This document shows, piece by piece, positions 1 through 12,656 of a stretch of DNA of 64,000 bases. Numbering within the stretch: the stretch's first letter is position 1; each line of letters starts with the position of its first letter. Under the pieces are notes generated by a model that was not told the DNA's origin, ran no database searches, and saw nothing but the letters and a program-made list of their open reading frames with translations. The stretch is from positions 1,056,958 to 1,120,957 of the forward strand of contig NW_003216498.1 of assembly GCF_000006405.1 (NCBI RefSeq), written 5' to 3'. Source of the stretch: Perkinsus marinus ATCC 50983. Lineage: Eukaryota > Perkinsozoa > Perkinsida > Perkinsidae. The position numbers were made by a program, and so were the translations under genes.

Positions 1-919
1 AGGCTGGTGTGGAGCGAGCAAGCGGGAAGAGGTTCGCCAAGGTGAGTCTATTAGAGGGAGTGGCACGGGTTGGAGGTGGGCTTTAGGGAAGACTGCTTCA
101 AGTTGTCTTCGCAGCTGGTGGCCTCCTTGACCTCGAGTGGCGAGAGAAGGAATGTGAAGTTGATTCGATGGGGACGAGTCCACTCAGGCGTCTAGTTGTT
201 GTTCAGAAGGACGCTAGTGGTGGGGATGGGGACCAGGGCGGGTCGGGGGGAGGGAGAGGTTGTCAGGTGTTGTGCTCACTAAACGGCTCGATGCGAAAGA
301 GGCCTTGGCGAGAGCTGAAGTCGTTCGGACGAAGCTCGAAGAGCTTCTAGCAGACCAGGTTGGTTCGCGGAAAGTTCGGGGTGGCTGGCTGATCGCATCG
401 GTGCTGCTTTCTAGGAAAGGCGCTGTAGCGACCCGAAGAAATTCCTTATTGACGAGGCCGAGCCGGTTCCCCAGGTGAGTCCTAGAGCTTTCCGGAACCA
501 GCGTTGAACACGGTGCGCAGGCCTCACTGCCTCACAACCCTTTCGAGGCTTCTACACCAATCGAATCGACACCAGTGCTACGCGGTCGAGGGACGCCGAG
601 CCCCGATGCGACACCCCAGACACCTTGTAGTGTACTGCTTTCTGGTAGATTGATGTTTGTCGCTAAGGCTTGGGAGGTGGTCTATATAGGTGTTCGGGCG
701 CGGCGGCGAGAGAGGCTCGAATTGAGTTCATCTCCATTCGTTCCGGTTATCCTCCCACAGCTGTCGGAGCCCATGACCCCAGCCGTGAGCTTGAACCCCC
801 TCGCCTCGCTGGCACTGCTTGTTCGTGTTTCAGCGTACTCCGTCCGTTCGGGAGAACATTCGTAGTCGATCAGCGAGCAAGACACCGGCAGAGAGACGAC
901 AGGAGATGAGAGAGAGGGT

Positions 920-1545
920 AAGTGTTGCGTCAAACTCAGCGGTGGAAAGTGATGCAGGTCCGGGCTAAGGAGGCGAAGGAGAAGGAGGATGCACGGATTT
1001 ATGAAGAGGATCTGAAATGGCGCGAGTACTGGATGGTGGCCCTCGGGGTGGCTGGCTACTTGCGCCTCAGGCAACTGAGCTTCTACGAACTTCTATCATC
1101 GATTATAGCCGAACTCAGCCGGTTGTTCTTCATGAGAGGCCATCCCTCGATGAAGTTGCAAGACGTGGTGAAGTAGACGCTCAAGCACTGTTGGGTTGTT
1201 TCCGGTCGAGCTCCAGGCACTTCATGTCGGCCAATGGCGGCGGGAGCAGATATAAGCCACTGGGAGCTCGAGTAATGGAGGACTACCTTCGGCAGACGGC
1301 TGGCCTCGCGCCGGAGTGGATCAAGATCGCACACAGCAAGGTGGGGAGTGGAGTAGGCTACTTGCTTCATGATACCCACAGATCGACAGTAAGACTGAGA
1401 TGATGGTAATGGACATGTCGGTGAAATCCAAGGCCGTTCTTGGGAAGGTCAAGGAGAAGAAGGATGCGTTGAATACTGAATACGCTGAATGGCAGTCGAA
1501 GCTCCCGACGAGCCCAAGACTAGTATCCTCCACTGGTGGTTAGTC
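920..1545 (+). CDS. Hypothetical charged protein, exons only
   Basis: Open frames on the plus strand encode a Lys/Glu-rich helical segment (VRAKEAKEKEDARIYEEDL), a segment with VVLHERPSLDEVARRGEVDA near 1130, and a final segment ending at a stop near 1543. They are separated by short stretches bounded by GT and AG, as in the well-defined genes of this window. I recognise no domain. The reading frame, start and exon count are not established, so this is a proposal that a gene is present rather than a gene model. Confidence 0.3.
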
Positions 1546-1824
1546 GACGTGCTGTCATCTCTTGTGACTGAACCAACGAGCTATAGCTATTAAGAATGAA
1601 GCAAGATGTCTTCTGCCAATGATGATGCATGTTATCGGGGAAAGGGTAATTTCCAGGCAATGTTGAGGATGAGTTGAGTCGATTAAGGCACACGAGAAGT
1701 TCCATCTAATTTTCAGAAATCGATCAATGTGGCGCGCGCGAACTACACATGGTTTCGTTTCGCTCGGGTAGAGTTTCTCGACGTCGATATAGTTACATGA
1801 TGCTTAAAGCAGTTGTCGTGCTAC

Positions 1825-2263
1825 ATGGCTACCTCCCACGATGATATGACGGAGGTGGGACTTCGTCTGGCTCGCACTCTCGCGATTAGGGTCTCGGAAC
1901 GCGGACTGATAGAGAAGACAGGAAGGAATGGTGATACTGGGAGGGGACATCTTGACTTATCCTTGTCGACGATGCATAGTTATGATCTTTAGTTACGGGG
2001 GAGCAAGTCAAAGCTGTGCTGATGGAGGATCTTGGCTGGGTGGACGAAGGTTCGATACCCGGCGGCGGCATCTTCCGCAGGGCAATCTCGGTGTTTCAGA
2101 GGACCTCCGATCCCATGGGTCGGATGAGGAGGTCGTCCGCTTGATAAACGAGATCAACAAACCGCTGACTATTCCGGATGAAAGTGAATATGATATCACA
2201 GTGGCTATCCGGAAGGGTACTGCCTGCTTGAATGAGCTCGGTCTCACCAGCGCTGTGCAGTAG
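1825..2263 (+). CDS. Hypothetical exons, unrecognised gene
   Basis: An ATG at 1825 opens a 55-codon frame rich in charged residues. A second open stretch to 2263 has protein-like content, including a segment beginning EDLRSHGSDEEVV. A run of possible coding sequence in another frame (KAVLMEDLGWVDEGS near 2010) suggests several short exons. I cannot fix the splice junctions, and no family is recognised. The stretch from 1 to 1800 holds similar fragments: a Lys/Glu-rich segment near 950-1020 and a segment containing MEDYLRQTAGLAPEW near 1275-1320. These could be exons of the same or a preceding plus-strand gene. Exact limits are uncertain. Confidence 0.3.
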
Positions 2264-2340
2264 GCCAGGATTGGACTTCAACGTCGAGCTCGAGGACTGT
2301 CACTAGAACAGGGGATCGGCTACCGGATCGTCTACCACCG

Positions 2341-3340
2341 TTGGTGAAAAAGCCGCGGATCGAGTCTCCTTATAGGGAAGTAGGGGTTTTCATTTTGGCA
2401 GAGGGGGGTTATCGATATCGATGCTATCAGGTTGTAGAACTTGTTCGCGATGCTTTTTGCGGATCGGACCGGGTTGATGTCACTGAAGCAAGCCAGAGTA
2501 TGGTGCTCATGCAGCTGAAGGCCCTCAAGCATCCCGATCCGTACATACGGCATATCATTCGTGATCTGGCCTCATCGGTATGTATTGAAGCATAGAGCAA
2601 TGGTGTAGTCATTCCATGGTCCAGGTCCAGTCTAATCAGCGGTGTGGACCTCTGAATCTGCTCCTAGGGCATCTCAGGTTGGTACACACTCTTACGGCGA
2701 AGGTAGTCCAGGTGGAGAAGGACTGTGCTGATGCTGCATGGAAGTGCTTCATAGCTGTACTGACTTGTTGAGGGCAGTAGTTCTACTCTGCACACTGGTG
2801 GTGGCTCAGATATGCACCTCGCTCTGCGTCTCTCAGTCCGTCCTAGTGGAATCAACGGTTGCTGAACAGGTGGTGATGGGAAGGCTCATCCACGCCGCTG
2901 AGTTTGTCTCCTGTTAGTTTCATCTCCGTGGCGGTGCGGCGATGCTCCTCCATTTTATTCTCAGCAAGAAACTAGCTTCACAGCGGCTCACTGACCTCTA
3001 CCTTTCGGGCATAGCACAAGTGCTCCTCTCTGCTTTGCGGGGACTTGCTACCAGTGACTTGTCGGACTCCAAAGTCGTCTTGCAAAGGATGGGTGTGTGT
3101 TATGGCTCTATGGAGTTCCTCATGACTTGCGGTCTAACGCTGGATCCGGGCGCCATAGGGTTGGTGGAAAAAGTCCTGAGGCGTCTCGATGGTGCTGATC
3201 CTGAACTCGCACAAGCGGCGTTCGTTCTTCGATATGAGGTAGCGTGGAGGACTCAAGCACCATTTGGGAAAAGGAAGCTACCAGTACCTGCAGTGCCTTC
3301 TCGGATGGCGTCGACAAATCCGGGCGAGGTGCTCATTTGA
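2341..3340 (+). CDS. Hypothetical helical-repeat-like protein
   Basis: Two good open stretches, 2341-2595 and 2942-3340, encode Leu-rich helical protein, for example VLMQLKALKHPDPYIRHIIR and SKVVLQRMGVCYGSMEFL. The alternation of Leu, Ala and charged residues is like alpha-helical repeat proteins of protist organelles (HEAT- or RAP-like), but no diagnostic motif is visible. It ends 94 bases before the start of the IMP dehydrogenase gene on the same strand. Whether the stretches belong to one gene is inferred from shared strand and composition only. Confidence 0.35.
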
Positions 3341-3433
3341 ATTTTCCAATTATAAAATAGTCAATGCTCATTTTGTTAGCGGAGCGGAGCAGCGGTTGGT
3401 TTTCCTCTGTAGACGTATTTCCTTGACATTTGA

Positions 3434-5838
<2,405 letters not shown>

Positions 5839-6599
5839 GAGTGACTATAAATGTTCATTATATAAACTTCTCCTCGATACGGAGGGTTGTTTCCTTCCAC
5901 ATACCCCTAGCGGTGGGTCAATCAATAATCATCAGCCAACGAGAGCAGACAATCAGTATCTAGGAATATCGTTGTTGGGGACTTTTTGTTCGGGAGTAGA
6001 AGGCGTCGGGTCACTTCTTATCTTCCTGATTGTGTGGCTCCATCAGTGCAGAATGTGTTGGCCTCAGCGAGGAATTCGAGCTAGTTCGTGTCATTGTACG
6101 AGGCATCACACCTTTCCTTCTCTTTCTTCCCGGCCGAGAGGCAGTTGTTTACCTCCGGTATGCTCTGCGTTTAAAGACCAGTCACGAGAGGTTAAATTCC
6201 TTGCACTTGCCGAAAGCTACGAATCACGGACGTGGTGCACGGATTCCGTGGTGTGGTTTTTGGCCACTGCCCCTCCCAAACTCGCAGATCAGAGGTTTCA
6301 GTGAGTCATTAGTGAATGGAAGCACAATTGCGGCATTGATAATCTTGAAAAATCTATACTTCTAATAGCAATGCGAATTTTGCACGCGTGCGCCCCTTGG
6401 TTACTCGCGCGTCGTCGCCGTCATTTATCGAGTGTCGAGCGGTTAGACATGCTAATCGACGACTTTCTATTCGGTCGCTCCATGGCCCATAGCTGACACT
6501 CGAAGGATTGAAAACAAATGGTGGCTCGCGATCAGGCATATCGAGTGACACGCGGCGAGTGTGACGAGGCGATAATGACTTGAGAAATAGGCAGAAGTG
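5839..6599. other. Intergenic stretch, no gene seen
   Basis: Between IMPDH and the U6 gene there are only short open frames with no recognisable content. The part after about 6360 is downstream of the U6 gene on the minus strand. Confidence 0.5.
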
Positions 6600-6651
6600 A
6601 AAAAACTTTTTACACTTCTCGATTTGTGCGTGTCATCCTTGCGCAGGGGCC

Positions 6652-6683
<32 letters not shown>

Positions 6684-6707
6684 TCGGATACCCCCGAAGG
6701 GGTCCAG
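6600..6707 (-). ncRNA. U6: U6 spliceosomal snRNA
   Basis: The minus strand carries the almost invariant U6 core: AATTGGAACGATACAGAGA, then AGATTAGCATGGCCCCTGCG and CAAGGATGACACGCA. ACAGAGA (pairs with the 5' splice site) and the AGC triad are intact. A 5' stem-loop, GGACCCC-TTCG-GGGGTATCC, lies at the start. The 3' end is a run of T (A run at 6600-6605 on the plus strand), the usual RNA polymerase III terminator. The transcript is about 102 nt, normal for U6. It forms the catalytic core of the spliceosome with U2, in keeping with the intron-rich genes around it. The 5' end is placed to within a few bases. Confidence 0.95.
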
Positions 6708-7120
6708 CTAAAACTGTACACAACACAGTCATATCATACAAAGCACGGTAGGTCACAGGAGTTGTGGTATGACAAAGCCATCACACAATTGAATTGTCTC
6801 CCATACACAGCGCGATTCACCATCTTCTGATGGGATTACGCTGCCGTCTATCAGCCTGTTCACCACTAATATCGAGAGATGAGGCTGCGGTACAAGGGAG
6901 AGCTACTACCATACATGGCAGAGACGTTCCCACAAAGCTAGGGTAACTTCCTGACAGCTGAAATCACTTGAATACCCACACCCCTACTTGAATGTTTCCC
7001 TTTACACTGACTAACACGGACCAGATCAAATCGGAGGAAACCGCAGCAAAATATCCATCCCAATTGGTGCACTTCTGAGTCCATATTTCGATCAATACCT
7101 CCACGAATTACTGGTAATCA

Positions 7121-8912
7121 TCACTGCTCATAGCATAGCCTAGACGTAAGTGCCCAGGGGAAGCATCGCGTTTCTCGTAGTTCGCATACATCACACTCCC
7201 TGGTCCGTTTGAGTATTGTACCTGTCAGGGTTTCTAATGGCCGAGATGATGCAGAACTGCAGATCCCACTACTTGCGCGTTGTGCTCCAATTCTACAGGA
7301 GATTTTCCGAGTCCAGTCAACCAACCCCACAAGCCCTTCGAACTATCAGGGCGAGTTCGCGCACTGACGCGGTACCTACAGTCGACCCCTCAACGAGATA
7401 AAGGATGGGCAACGACTCTTACAAGGCATCGACGCTATCGACTGGCTTGGCTCGTGCAGTGAGACGTCCCTCCAATTCGCCACCAGAAGAAAGACGAGCG
7501 CCTCCCTCTATGCCCTGACCAGGGAGGAATCAACCGAAGAGTTCGAGACTAAACCTACGAATGGCTTCTTCGAGTCGTAACCACCATCAATGATGGAACG
7601 ACTATAAGAGGTATACCAATCGGGATCAACTAAGGAAAGCATCAATACCGATGAAATACAACGGCGTAACACATTTACATTTCTCCGCACCGCCCTTGGA
7701 CAGGAAGCCGTAGGGATTCGCAATAGGGGCCTGGATACCCGCCTCCGCCTGAACAATGTGGACACATATTTTCTCATCACGATCCTACTGTCATCATTAC
7801 TCTGTCATTGTCCCTCACCCACTGAGCTTGAAGTCGGTGTTTTAGCTGTCCGTCGTTGGTACTACCAGTGATGTCGTACCTATCATCACAAGGGACATCA
7901 AATATCACCAATCGGCTACTGTGTCACCTCGCAGCCTTGCCGTTACCGCCGTTCCACAGCTTAGATAGCTTCCCGAAGTATCCGTCGTTGCTAGACCAGC
8001 CCGCGGTACCGGCCAACTAAGTGATGATGATAATGCTCGCGATTCAACGCTACAAGGCCGCCTACTGTGCCATCTGGAACTGTATTGGAGTACTGAAGAG
8101 CGAGCTGCTGATCACTGTTGAGGGCACCCTCAATGGCGCCAAGTCCTGAATGATAGCAGAAAATATGGAAGGACCACAGGCATCAATCTTACCTTTGCCA
8201 GGCAAATTATAGAGGTAGTCGGCCGCCCACGCGTCCTTGCCATTACCTAGCAGAACAACGAGTATTCAACAACATCACAAGCAGTAGGGAGAGAACAAGT
8301 CAATTGGAATCTATCGATGCTCAGTCGAAAGTACAGGGGAATAAGAGCAAGGGTAGAGGAACAGGTACTCACCAGTAAGCGTGAGATCACCAAGCTGTTT
8401 ATGGCTGTATCGGTGCTGCCAGGTTTGCTCACGGTCTGTGTTGACTAGAGGGTCATTGAGGAAATCCCTGAGCTCTCCTGATACTTCCCCACCAACGGAG
8501 GAACTGAACATAACCAAAATATGATGGAGGCGCCCAAGCGATGAAAGCCTACCTGCTGACCATTTCCGGACGAGACCAATCGGAATCGTTATCGGAGCCA
8601 AACAGCCACAGCGGAGCGACGGTGGTGACCTGATGGGACGTTCGTTGTCCAGCGAGAGGAGCTTCCGACTTCCAACGTTACCAATAGTCCGCAAGCATAG
8701 ATGAGGCCGACCAGAAGGCCCAACGATCTCAGACGTCTCCTCTTCTCTGTTTTACTCTCAGGATGACCACGTTGAACAGCCGCTGTAGACCTCACCATTC
8801 CACAATAAATGACCACTATAATTATCAGCCTCATACCACTCCTCCAGCAACACAAGATCCTCGGCATAATGCGCAGTGGAGATAACGTATTATGGTACAG
8901 AGAAACTACCAC
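7121..8912 (-). CDS. Hypothetical membrane or secreted protein, multi-exon
   Basis: Several minus-strand exons can be read from about 8900 down to about 7500. Near the start is a hydrophobic segment (MRLIIIVVIYCGMV), a likely signal or membrane anchor. Downstream come exons with GELRDFLNDPLVNTDREQTW, GNGKDAWAADYLYNLPGK, an exon near 8040-8150 containing LNSDQQLALQYSNTVPDG, and GYFGKLSKLWNGGNGKAAR. A later exon near 7650-7780 has two close cysteines (GGAEKCKCVTPLYF). The Gly/Asn/Trp-rich extracellular style suggests a secreted or surface protein. No family is recognised, and the start, the end and one or two junctions are not fixed. Confidence 0.4.
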
Positions 8913-8984
8913 TCAAAAGTTAGAAAAAACCCAGCCTCTTAAGCTGCCTCCCCTATCAACTTTAGGATGGATTTTCCATCTTCC

Positions 8985-9050
8985 CCTCCCCTGGAATCGA
9001 ACCCGGGACCTCCGCTAGGTCTCTCAATTTCGATACTCCCCAGCATGCTG
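8985..9050 (-). repeat. tRNA-like box B sequence (possible SINE head)
   Basis: The minus strand reads GAGGTCCCGGGTTCGATTCC, an excellent RNA polymerase III box B with a T-arm-like context. The expected acceptor and anticodon stems do not form, so this is not an intact tRNA. It may be a tRNA relic or the head of a short interspersed element. A second, similar site (GGTTCAATCC) is on the plus strand near 26160. Confidence 0.25.
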
Positions 9051-9294
9051 CTGCTGATGACATCCTTAAACCCACCTTTCTCAAGAGCTCCTCAGAGGCC
9101 GATCTAGACGATCCTTCGAGCGTTGGTTATCTCCTCTATCCACGCGATAGCCTGTCGTTGCTCATAATGAGCTGCCTGCGCTGTGAGCCGGAGCTGATCC
9201 ACTTCACCCTGTAGCAAAATTATGCAAGTACTTTCTAAGACGACGATGCTCAATCCAGCTCCATACGTATCACCAACGTCATGCCATGTGTCAA

Positions 9295-9630
9295 TCAAAC
9301 GTCGGTCAAAAACTTGATGTGTTTGTACCGTCTGCCGTGCTCGCCTGGCGGAGAGTTCCAGGCTCGATATTTTCCATTGGAAAACAGTTTCCTGCGCATA
9401 TAATTGTTAGGAACGCATCGCATGGAGCTTTCAATGTTTAGTGAGTATACCCGCCCATTTAGCATTAAATTGGCTACTTCACCGCGTTCAAAATCTTTAA
9501 AGATAAGATTGTGACAAGAATCACAATGTGAAAGATAATTCGCTCTAAATGACCCGAGTGCATTATGAAGCTCCGCTAGCCTCCAACAACACGAACAAGC
9601 ATACAAGGGAAAACGCATGTCCGGATTCAC
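9295..9630 (-). mobile_element. Fragment of a helicase-bearing mobile or virus-like element
   Basis: A 111-residue open stretch contains paired cysteines (CSCC near residue 12 and CDSC near residue 37) followed by FERGEVANLMLNGRV. This layout resembles the Cys-rich region that precedes PIF1-type helicases in Helitron-like and virus-like elements. It appears to be an isolated piece: no helicase follows. It may be related to the larger fossil at 61863-63873, but the two cover different parts, so I cannot compare them. Treated as a fossil remnant; age not determinable. Confidence 0.4.
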
Positions 9631-10187
9631 TCATCATCATCATCTACCTCATTTATCACCCTTCTATCATTCGTATGACATGTGTCCCCTCTAACCTTCA
9701 CCGTACAGCCTCGCTCACCCCTGCCTTGTACCAGACTGCATGCAAGCAGTGAAGTGTCCGATCGTCCCCATGGCTTTATAGTAATCACCGGCTGTTGTTC
9801 AACGCACCTGTGTGGTTCGCGGCGCCGAGGCCTCTCTCCTCCCACCTCCATGTGTCGTCGTCGTTTCGTGAATTTTTTATAGAGCTCTTCTTCGCTAGAA
9901 CTACTACTATCGAACATACTCTTCGATGACTCAAGCGCAGGAACATCCCCTCTCGGAAGGAGGTGTCGCTGTGCTACCACACAGGGCCTGGCCTCTAGGC
10001 CTCTAATAGGGGGGCGTGGCGCTGTATATGTCATCAGCCGAGTAACGACCGGAGACTACCTACTTACGATAGAGGGGTCATTGACTGGTTTCCGCGCTGG
10101 AAACGGCCACATATTATTGGCACGGAGAGGGTCAGTTGGAGCTTCTTCATCAGGCGCTAGCTGGCGAGGTCTTACCTGAGTCATGCC

Positions 10188-10335
10188 GACTGCCGACGAA
10201 TATACCTTTGGTTTCCTCAGGTGAGCTCAGGAGTTTCCTCACTATACCATGAAAGTTCACAGATTCTCCAACACTGCAAATTTTCATATTGTCACCAATA
10301 CACGTAGTTGACCATGTGCATATTTCCCAACACTG
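10188..10335 (-). mobile_element. hAT-like non-autonomous DNA transposon (copy 2)
   Basis: In minus orientation this starts CAGTGTTGGGAAATATGCAC and continues with ACATGGTCAACTACGTGTAT, matching copies 1 and 3. The distal part (TGAGCTC followed by CTGAGGAAACC) aligns with the distal part of copy 3. Its starting terminal repeat is the best preserved of the three. The end near 10188 is decayed and I see no convincing target duplication. A second CAGTGTTGGAGAAT lies inside the element (10263-10276), perhaps an internal duplication of the end. Confidence 0.6.
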
Positions 10336-11276
10336 CACGAGTAAGGATCAACGCTAAGTAGACCATCAAGTACTACACTCCTTCCTTGGTGGTTTGTCCC
10401 TCTCCCTGCATTCTCACCGCGACGTGGGGTGTGCAGATGTTGTGATGAGCCTTTGACTAGTAAGAAGGGCGCATTGGGGAGCGACATATCAAACTTTATG
10501 ACTGGAAACAGCTGGCTGTCCGAACCAACAAGGGAAGACTCGGAAACAATCACTTGCAATGTCTGTAGGGAAACGGCTTTTCTGCCGCTTATCGAGGCTT
10601 CCGAACTACCCCGACCTTGGCGGCTCGGAGTATCTGAAAAGAGGAACGCTCCGCACCTCCACAGTGCTGAGCCGTGCGCTCCTGACTGGACCACATGGGC
10701 CACTTCCCCTGCCGTCTGATGACAGGACGAATAACCCTGACCAGCATACATACGGTCGGGGCCAACCTCATGTTGGGGTCCTCCTTGGCAATATCATTAA
10801 GGTTCTATTCTATCTACTCTCAATGAATATATCAATTACGCCTAACGCACCATCAGTAAGCGATGCCTTAGCCCTATCAATGTTGTCAGCCACATCAAAC
10901 ATGTCCTCTTGTTTATACCATATTTCCAGGGATTTCCCATCTACAGGACCATGTTCTCGCCCAAACGGCTCCAGAGCCGTGTAGATGGTATCCCTTAGTG
11001 CCTTGAATAGAATCATGCTTGCACGCGTGCACTTTCTCTTTGGTTTCGTGAGTCTTCTCATCGATCTTAGCCAAAGCCTTGGTCACCACCATCACACGCC
11101 TTTCTCCAAAACGGCAATTCTCTGCTGACTTTGCGATATCCTTTCAGCGACTCCAGGCAACACCACCTCGGGAGGCCTCGGTCCGGGTTGGGATCAACCT
11201 TGCTCGCAGATTCCTCAGCACCCCTACCAAAACCGACAGCGATCGAGATGGGAGTTCCCCCTTAGGTTTCTACTAA
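10284..11276 (-). CDS. Hypothetical exons, minus strand
   Basis: Two minus-strand stretches read like protein. One (10810-11061) contains ALEPFGREHGPVDGKSLEIW and then YKQEDMFDVADNIDRAKASL, a helical charged segment ending ALGVIDIFIESR. The other (about 10400-10750) contains SLQTLQVIVSESSLVGSDSQ. A plus-strand frame at 10429-10719 with CxxC pairs competes with the second. No family is recognised and the junctions are not established. Confidence 0.3.
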
Positions 11277-11566
11277 ATTACTTGACTCGACTGAGAAGCC
11301 CCATTGTCGGACGCGTGCCTAGAGAAGATCCTCCGGCCCACTGCCGCCAAGCAAGGCGTTATACCCCTAACCCGCGCTATAGCAAAAAGTTGTTGCAACC
11401 CAGAAGCGCTTGTAATCGAGGAAAAACCAGTCCTGGTCGCTTATTGGGACCCTCCCTCCTGACCACTGTAGTGAACACAACCCTATAATATATTCAGTGT
11501 CGTGCCCAGGTTAGAAGCATAACGTCATCCCCCTGCGAAAGGTGGTGATAATAGTGTATCCGCTTC

Positions 11567-12497
11567 TTAAGCCCTCTTGGCCTTCACCGCCTTCTTCTTG
11601 GCAAGCTCAGAGGCCCACTTAGCACGCTGCTCGTTGTGGTACTCAGCCAGTCTGACTTGGTACTTAGCAGCCTCCTCACGCGACTGGAGGACCTTCTTGA
11701 TGGTGGTGTTGCGGATGTGCCTCTTGCGCTGCAGGGTCTGGGGAGTGATCAAACGCTGGATCTTGGGGGCCTTGGTCTTGCGGCCAGTATCCCTGCGGAC
11801 AACGAACTTGCGGATATCATCCTCCTTGGTGAGACCGAAGAGCTTGCGAATGTGGTTGGCCCTCTTGGGTCCGAGGCGACGAGGCCTGCTGTCGTCGGTC
11901 AAACCGGCAATCTCAGCCTGAAAGAGAAACGTGAGCAAAGCAATGGCGATAGGAAGAGGCGGCAAGCTTACATCGCCCTTCTTGACGAGGACAAGGTTGA
12001 GGACAGAAAGGTCCTGGCCGACGATGCAACCACGGACGGACTTGCGCTTGCGCTCACCGTCACGACGAGGGCGGTAGCAAGACATACCCTTCTGGAAAAG
12101 GAGTCTGACACGGTTGTTGGTCTGAAAAAGGAAGAGAGCATGTAAAGACGATATAGAAGTGCCACAACGCATAGGAGGACCCTTAGTACCAGGACACCCT
12201 GCTTCATAGGGAAACCCTGCTTATCGTTACCACCGGAGATACGGAAGATGTAACCTTGGAACTCGTCACCAAGAGATTCACCAGGGACCTCAGCGGAGAT
12301 ACCTACCATAAAAGTCTTATCGCATCTATTCGACACACGGCAGACGTAGGTAGTCCATGGCAGAGGACTCGAGAGGCCAGCGAGGTAATCGACAGTCCCC
12401 AATTACGCTTATCGAAGAAAGGCAAGAGCTTCTTGTCATCATCGATATCGATGCACTTCTGCAATCCAGTGCTGGGGTTAGCGATATTGATCTTCAT
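11567..12497 (-). CDS. RPS6: 40S ribosomal protein eS6
   Basis: Component of the small ribosomal subunit. Four exons on the minus strand: 12497-12407, 12302-12190, 12121-11972 and 11917-11567, all with GT-AG introns of 104, 68, 54 bases and frame-consistent. The product is 234 residues, close to the roughly 240-250 of eukaryotic eS6. Diagnostic blocks are [78 protein letters not shown] and [18 protein letters not shown]. The C-terminal tail ends [10 protein letters not shown] and lacks the Ser cluster phosphorylated by S6 kinase in animals. The start ATG is 159 bases from that of NOP56 on the opposite strand. Confidence 0.97.
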
Positions 12498-12656
12498 GGT
12501 GGCTGGGCAGGCCGACTATGCTCGAGAGGTGGGATCAAGGCCTTTATCGATCAAACTCACAGCCGTTAGGGCGAGCGAGATTTGAAAATCGCGGAGCGAA
12601 GCTCGACTTGCACCAGCCGCCGGTGAGTAGATTCTCCTCCTTCTCCTTTATAGTTT
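12498..12656. promoter_or_regulatory. Shared divergent promoter of RPS6 and NOP56
   Basis: Only 159 bases separate the start codons of eS6 (minus) and NOP56 (plus), so both promoters and 5' leaders must lie here. The spacer contains an imperfect palindrome GCGAGATTTGAAAATCGC near 12579-12596. A GGTGAGTAG...TTTATAG pair near 12621-12653 could be a 5'-UTR intron of NOP56. No TATA box is obvious. Confidence 0.6.

Noticed and set aside
2038-2075. GGTTCGATACCCG as a tRNA T-arm
   Set aside because: No matching acceptor, D or anticodon stems, and the sequence lies in a probable coding stretch.
8985-9060. Intact tRNA gene on the minus strand
   Set aside because: Box B is excellent, but the anticodon stem does not pair and the acceptor partner is missing.
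11577-12145. Two long plus-strand open frames over the eS6 gene
   Set aside because: They are antisense shadows of the eS6 exons, caused by its codon composition.
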